Assembly: GCF_030699305.1 (NCBI RefSeq)
Contig: NZ_JAUYNB010000003.1
Coordinates: 1-56,010 of the forward strand
DNA from: Novosphingobium sp.
Lineage (GTDB): Bacteria > Pseudomonadota > Alphaproteobacteria > Sphingomonadales > Sphingomonadaceae
Direction of reading: 5' to 3'
DNA length: 56,010 bases
Both the position numbers and the translations under genes were made by a program. The notes below the pieces were generated by a model. That model saw only the letters and a list, made by a program, of their open reading frames with translations, had not been told where the DNA came from and did not search any database. Below are positions 52,959-56,010 of the stretch, in pieces. Each line of letters begins with the position of its first letter. Within the stretch, counting starts at the first letter, position 1.

Positions 52959-53720
52959 GTGGATGCGATAACACATTCTGATGCCCCCGATGGCCTGTCC
53001 CCGGCCCAGTTCGCCGCTGCGGTGGACTGGTGGCGCGATGCCGGAGTGGATCTCGATTTCGTCGACGCCGCGCGCGATTGGCTGACCCGCCCTGACGATG
53101 CCGTACCGGCAGGCACTGCGCCGCAGTTCACAGTGCCGGAGCCACCCGCGCCAGCGCCCGCGCCAAAAATCGGCGGCGACGGGGCCGACCTGCCGGCCAC
53201 ACTGGCCGAATTTACGCAATGGTGGCTGACCGATCCCTCACTCGACGGCGGACAGGTGTTTGATCGCGTGGCCCCGCGCGGGCCGGCCGGGGCGGAACTG
53301 ATGGTGCTGGTCGATCATCCCGAGCCGGGCGATTCGCAGCGCCTGCTGGATGGACCGCAAGGGCAGCTGCTGGATGCGATCCTGACCAGCTTCGGCATTG
53401 CGCCGGATGCCGCCTATGTCGCCAGCTGCCTGCCGCGCCATACGCCAATGCCAGATTGGGCCGCGCTGGCCGAGGCTGGTTTGGGCCGGATCGTGACAAC
53501 CCACGTCAAATTGGCCGCGCCGCAGCGGCTGATTGTGCTGGGACCGCACATCTCGTCGCTGCTGGGCCACGACCCGGCGAAAAGCGCTAATCCTTTACCG
53601 CGATTTAACCATGAGGGGGCGAATGTTCCGGTATTGGTCGCGCAAGGGTTGGTCCGCCTTGGCGGCAGACCGCGCGACAAGGCCGCGTTATGGGACGCAT
53701 GGCTGAACTGGACGGGATAA
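52959..53720 (+). CDS. Divergent uracil-DNA-glycosylase-fold protein
   Basis: 253 residues from a GTG at 52959; an ATG at 52875 is also in frame but gives a Cys-rich stretch that overlaps the ETF-QO start. After a Pro/Ala linker (VPEPPAPAPAP) comes a region like family 4/5 glycosylases: LMVLVDHPEPGD...GPQGQLLDAIL, YVASCLPRH, and LAAPQRLIVLGPHISSLLG. The catalytic GEAPG motif is replaced by VDHPE, and the iron-sulfur cysteines are absent. It may be an inactive relative or have another substrate. It overlaps the following gene by about 30 bases. Confidence 0.65.
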   Translation: MDAITHSDAPDGLSPAQFAAAVDWWRDAGVDLDFVDAARDWLTRPDDAVPAGTAPQFTVPEPPAPAPAPKIGGDGADLPATLAEFTQWWLTDPSLDGGQVFDRVAPRGPAGAELMVLVDHPEPGDSQRLLDGPQGQLLDAILTSFGIAPDAAYVASCLPRHTPMPDWAALAEAGLGRIVTTHVKLAAPQRLIVLGPHISSLLGHDPAKSANPLPRFNHEGANVPVLVAQGLVRLGGRPRDKAALWDAWLNWTG

Positions 53721-55513
53721 TTCTGGACGTGACATTGCGGCTGACAACACGGCTTGTGGGACTTGCGATGACCGGCGCGGCCGTCCTGCTGCCGGTCGCC
53801 GCGCAGGCTAACAGCGCGGCAGTCGATTACTTTCGCAACCGCGCCAGCCGCACCGCCGTGCCCAGCCTGCTGACGCAGGACGAACGGGCCTATTATCAGG
53901 AACTGTTCGCCGCGATCGACAAGGCCGACTGGACCAAAGTGCAATCCCTGTTTGCACAAAAGACCGATGGCCCGCTGCATCAGGTCGCCCGCGCCGAATA
54001 CTTCCTCGCGCCGACCTCGCCCAGGATTGAGGCCGGACCGCTCGGCGAATGGCTGGCGCGCGGCACGGACTTGCCCCAGGCCACACAGATCGCCGCCCTG
54101 GCCACCAAGCGCGGCGTGGCCGAACTGCCCGCGCTGCCCGCTGCCAACCGGCTGGTGTCGATGCCTAGCCGCGCAAAACGCATCCGCCCGCGTGAAGTGA
54201 ACGACGGCACGATGCCCGCCGCCGTGTCGACTGGCATTCAGGCCCGGATCAAGGCCGACGATCCCGCCGGAGCCAAAGCGCTGCTCGACGGGATCGACAC
54301 GCAGCTTTCCGCCGAAGCGCGGGCCGAATGGCGCGCCAAGGTAGCGTGGAGCTTTTACATCGAGAATGACGACGCCAATGCCTATGCGCTGGCGCAGTCA
54401 TCTGTGCAGGGCGCGGGGCCGTGGGTGGCCGAAGGGCTGTGGACGGCAGGTCTGGCCGCGTGGCGGCTGAATGATTGCGCCGGGGCCGCCGACGCCTTCG
54501 AACGCACCGCGCAGGCTTCCGAGAACGCCGAACTGACCGCCGCTGCGCACTTCTGGCAGTCGCGCGCGCTGGTGCGCTGCCGCCAGCCCGAACGCGCCGC
54601 CGCGCCGCTGAAAAGCGCCGCTCGGATGGACGAGACGCTTTATGGCATGCTTGCCGCCGAACAGCTGGGCACGAAGCTGCCCGAAACCCACACTGCCCCC
54701 GATTTCACCCAGAACGACTGGCAGAAGCTGCGCGATGTGCCCAATATCCGCGTCGCCGTGGGGCTGGCCGAAGTGGGCAAGGACGGGCTGGCCGATGAAG
54801 TGCTGCGCCATCAGGCGCGGATCGGTTCGTCCCAGCATTACCAGCCGATGTCCCGCCTCGCACGCGATCTGGGGCTGCCCTCCACCCAGTTGTGGATGGC
54901 CTATAACGCGCCAGCCGGGGGCAAAGCGGAACCTGCCGCGCGCTTCCCCACACCAAAGTGGACGCCAACCACCGGCTGGAACGTCGATCCGGCGCTGGTC
55001 TATGCCCACGCCTTGCAGGAATCCGTCTTTCGCACCGCTGTGACCAGTCCGGCCGGGGCCAAGGGCCTGATGCAGATCATGCCCGCCGCCGCCCGCGACC
55101 ATGCCGCCGCATTGGGGGTGTCGGGATCGCCCGGCGATCTGGCCAAGCCCGAAGTCAACCTGGCGTTCGGCCAGCGACACCTGCAACGCCTGAAGGACAG
55201 CCCCGCCACCCAGGGGCTGCTGCCCAAGGTGATGGCGGCCTATAACGCCGGGCTGGTGCCGGTCAGCCGCTGGCAGAGCGAAATCCGCGATTCTGGCGAC
55301 CCGCTGCTGTGGATCGAAAGCGTCCCTTATTGGGAGACGCGCGGGTATGTGAACATCGTGATGCGCAATTACTGGATGTATGAACGCCAGGCCGGCGGCC
55401 CATCGGAAAGCCGGATGGCGCTGGCGCAAGGGCTGTGGCCCACATTCCCCGGTCTGACCGGATCGGAAGCCGTGCGCCTGTCACCCAGCGGCACGGTGCT
55501 GCGCACACGCTGA
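53690..55513 (+). CDS. Soluble lytic murein transglycosylase, second copy
   Basis: 607-residue exported protein. The signal peptide (RLVGLAMTGAAVLLPVAAQA) is followed by a helical superhelix and a GH23 domain with the catalytic Glu in HALQESVF, SPAGAKGLMQIMPAAA and VMAAYNAGLVPVSRW. It shares fold and motifs with the 31822-33801 protein but little sequence outside them. ATGs at 53690 and 53699 are both possible; the overlap with the upstream gene suggests coupled translation. Confidence 0.9.
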   Translation: MGRMAELDGIILDVTLRLTTRLVGLAMTGAAVLLPVAAQANSAAVDYFRNRASRTAVPSLLTQDERAYYQELFAAIDKADWTKVQSLFAQKTDGPLHQVARAEYFLAPTSPRIEAGPLGEWLARGTDLPQATQIAALATKRGVAELPALPAANRLVSMPSRAKRIRPREVNDGTMPAAVSTGIQARIKADDPAGAKALLDGIDTQLSAEARAEWRAKVAWSFYIENDDANAYALAQSSVQGAGPWVAEGLWTAGLAAWRLNDCAGAADAFERTAQASENAELTAAAHFWQSRALVRCRQPERAAAPLKSAARMDETLYGMLAAEQLGTKLPETHTAPDFTQNDWQKLRDVPNIRVAVGLAEVGKDGLADEVLRHQARIGSSQHYQPMSRLARDLGLPSTQLWMAYNAPAGGKAEPAARFPTPKWTPTTGWNVDPALVYAHALQESVFRTAVTSPAGAKGLMQIMPAAARDHAAALGVSGSPGDLAKPEVNLAFGQRHLQRLKDSPATQGLLPKVMAAYNAGLVPVSRWQSEIRDSGDPLLWIESVPYWETRGYVNIVMRNYWMYERQAGGPSESRMALAQGLWPTFPGLTGSEAVRLSPSGTVLRTR

Positions 55514-55699
55514 TTGCCTGCCCGGCATCCCGTTCGACCGCAGCATCAACAACTATCGCGGGTGCGAGCACAATCGCTCTGCTGATCAACGTTGTGTTCG
55601 TCGGCTTTTGGTCGCTGCGCTGCGAAGCACGAATGACCAATGATGGGTGGTTTGCGGACAAGGGATTGCCGATTGGAACCGTTCCCCTAAGCTGAGCGC

Positions 55700-56010
55700 A
55701 TGGGACCGGAATACGTGCATCTGCCTCCAAACGAGAGTCCACCACAGCTACCCATCGGGCCGCTTCGGGCAGTCATTGTCTCCGAGACCACGGTGACCGA
55801 CGACTGGCGCAACAGCATCGCCCAATGGTTGGTAGAAGGCGGTTGCCTGTATGCAATCGCCTGGGGGGCCGAGTGCGAAAAGTGGCACGACGCGGTTGAT
55901 TGGGCGGTCCTTGAAACCTTTAATTACGGCCACATACCGGATGAAAAGTTCGTCATGACGACGTGGCATTCCGATGAACCAATGTCGGAAGCGCTATGGT
56001 TCGCCGGGAA
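55700..56010 (+). CDS. DUF7684-like protein, cut by the window edge
   Basis: The frame from ATG 55700 runs to the last base without a stop, giving at least 103 residues. It has PLRAVIVSETTVTDDWRN...WLVEGGCLYAIAWG, CEKWHDAVDWAVLE and FVMTTWHSDEPMSEALWF, the spaced Trp/His/Glu pattern I know from the DUF7684 family (function unknown). Base composition is less GC-rich than the transglycosylase upstream. The 186 bases between the two genes hold no clear gene or terminator. Confidence 0.65.
   Translation, partial: MGPEYVHLPPNESPPQLPIGPLRAVIVSETTVTDDWRNSIAQWLVEGGCLYAIAWGAECEKWHDAVDWAVLETFNYGHIPDEKFVMTTWHSDEPMSEALWFAG

Noticed and set aside
55435..55695. 86-residue open frame overlapping the end of the second transglycosylase
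   Set aside because: Its first half is out-of-frame transglycosylase sequence, and no start with a ribosome binding site is seen in the second half.
1..56010. CRISPR array, insertion sequence or prophage
   Set aside because: No regularly spaced repeats, transposase, integrase other than XerD, or phage structural gene was seen anywhere in the window.

Overview
The window is a GC-rich (roughly 65 % by eye), densely packed chromosomal segment of an alphaproteobacterium, most likely a sphingomonad (Novosphingobium/Sphingobium/Erythrobacter type). The reasons are the AddAB recombination proteins of the alphaproteobacterial kind, a DivL-type pseudo-kinase and a CckA hybrid kinase, two-gene overlaps of the ATGA/TGATG type nearly everywhere, short Flp pilins, and several families of palindromic intergenic repeats of a kind common in sphingomonads. 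About 54 protein genes and one tRNA were found. No prophage, insertion sequence or CRISPR array is visible. This is core genome with a few odd islands.

Layout. Positions 1-11733 (minus strand) form one tight run transcribed right to left: divL, tsaE, amgK, murU, addB, addA, trxA (cell-cycle signalling, tRNA modification, peptidoglycan recycling, double-strand-break repair, redox). Next come ahcY, with its own promoter overlapping a perfect palindrome that looks like a SahR operator, a small exported protein, a Prx5-type peroxiredoxin (plus), and folE with a phospholipase-D-like protein (minus). Around 17.3-19.2 kb lie a methyltransferase, tRNA-Arg(ACG), mutT and two tandem Flp pilins. 19.3-24.7 kb (minus) carries an M48 protease, accA, xerD and a large unknown exported protein with a small membrane partner; aroK-aroB run divergently. 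26.5-31.7 kb (minus) holds a thioesterase, dapA, smpB, a DUF2062 protein and cckA. 31.8-37.1 kb (plus) holds a Slt-type transglycosylase, a GreB-like factor, a cluster of five small proteins behind an unusual leader, and rlmN. 37.1-43.9 kb contains PhzF-like, pteridine-reductase-like, GDT1-family, Cfa-like and ArgG genes, then an 851-base stretch without a convincing gene, then an SDR gene. 43.9-52.9 kb (minus) holds a RumA/RlmD-type methyltransferase, the NAD(P)HX repair enzyme, a lipoprotein, ilvD, an N-formylglutamate amidohydrolase, ispE, an unknown exported protein and ETF-QO. The right end (plus) carries a degenerate uracil-DNA-glycosylase-like protein, a second transglycosylase and a partial DUF7684-like gene cut by the window edge.

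How the genes connect. DivL and CckA, which work together in the alphaproteobacterial CtrA pathway, lie about 16 kb apart. AmgK and MurU recycle MurNAc released from the wall, and two soluble lytic transglycosylases that produce such fragments are encoded in the same window. Amino-acid (aroK, aroB, dapA, argG, ilvD), folate/pterin (folE, FolM/PTR1-like) and isoprenoid (ispE) steps are scattered as single genes.

The two signals best worth a second look are (1) the leader at about 34.42-34.48 kb, which can form an H-type pseudoknot whose second stem covers the ribosome binding site of an uncharacterised small-protein operon, preceded by a 17-base tandem repeat, and (2) the 42.17-43.02 kb gap, which begins with a DnaA-box hairpin and contains several tetraloop hairpins but no credible reading frame.
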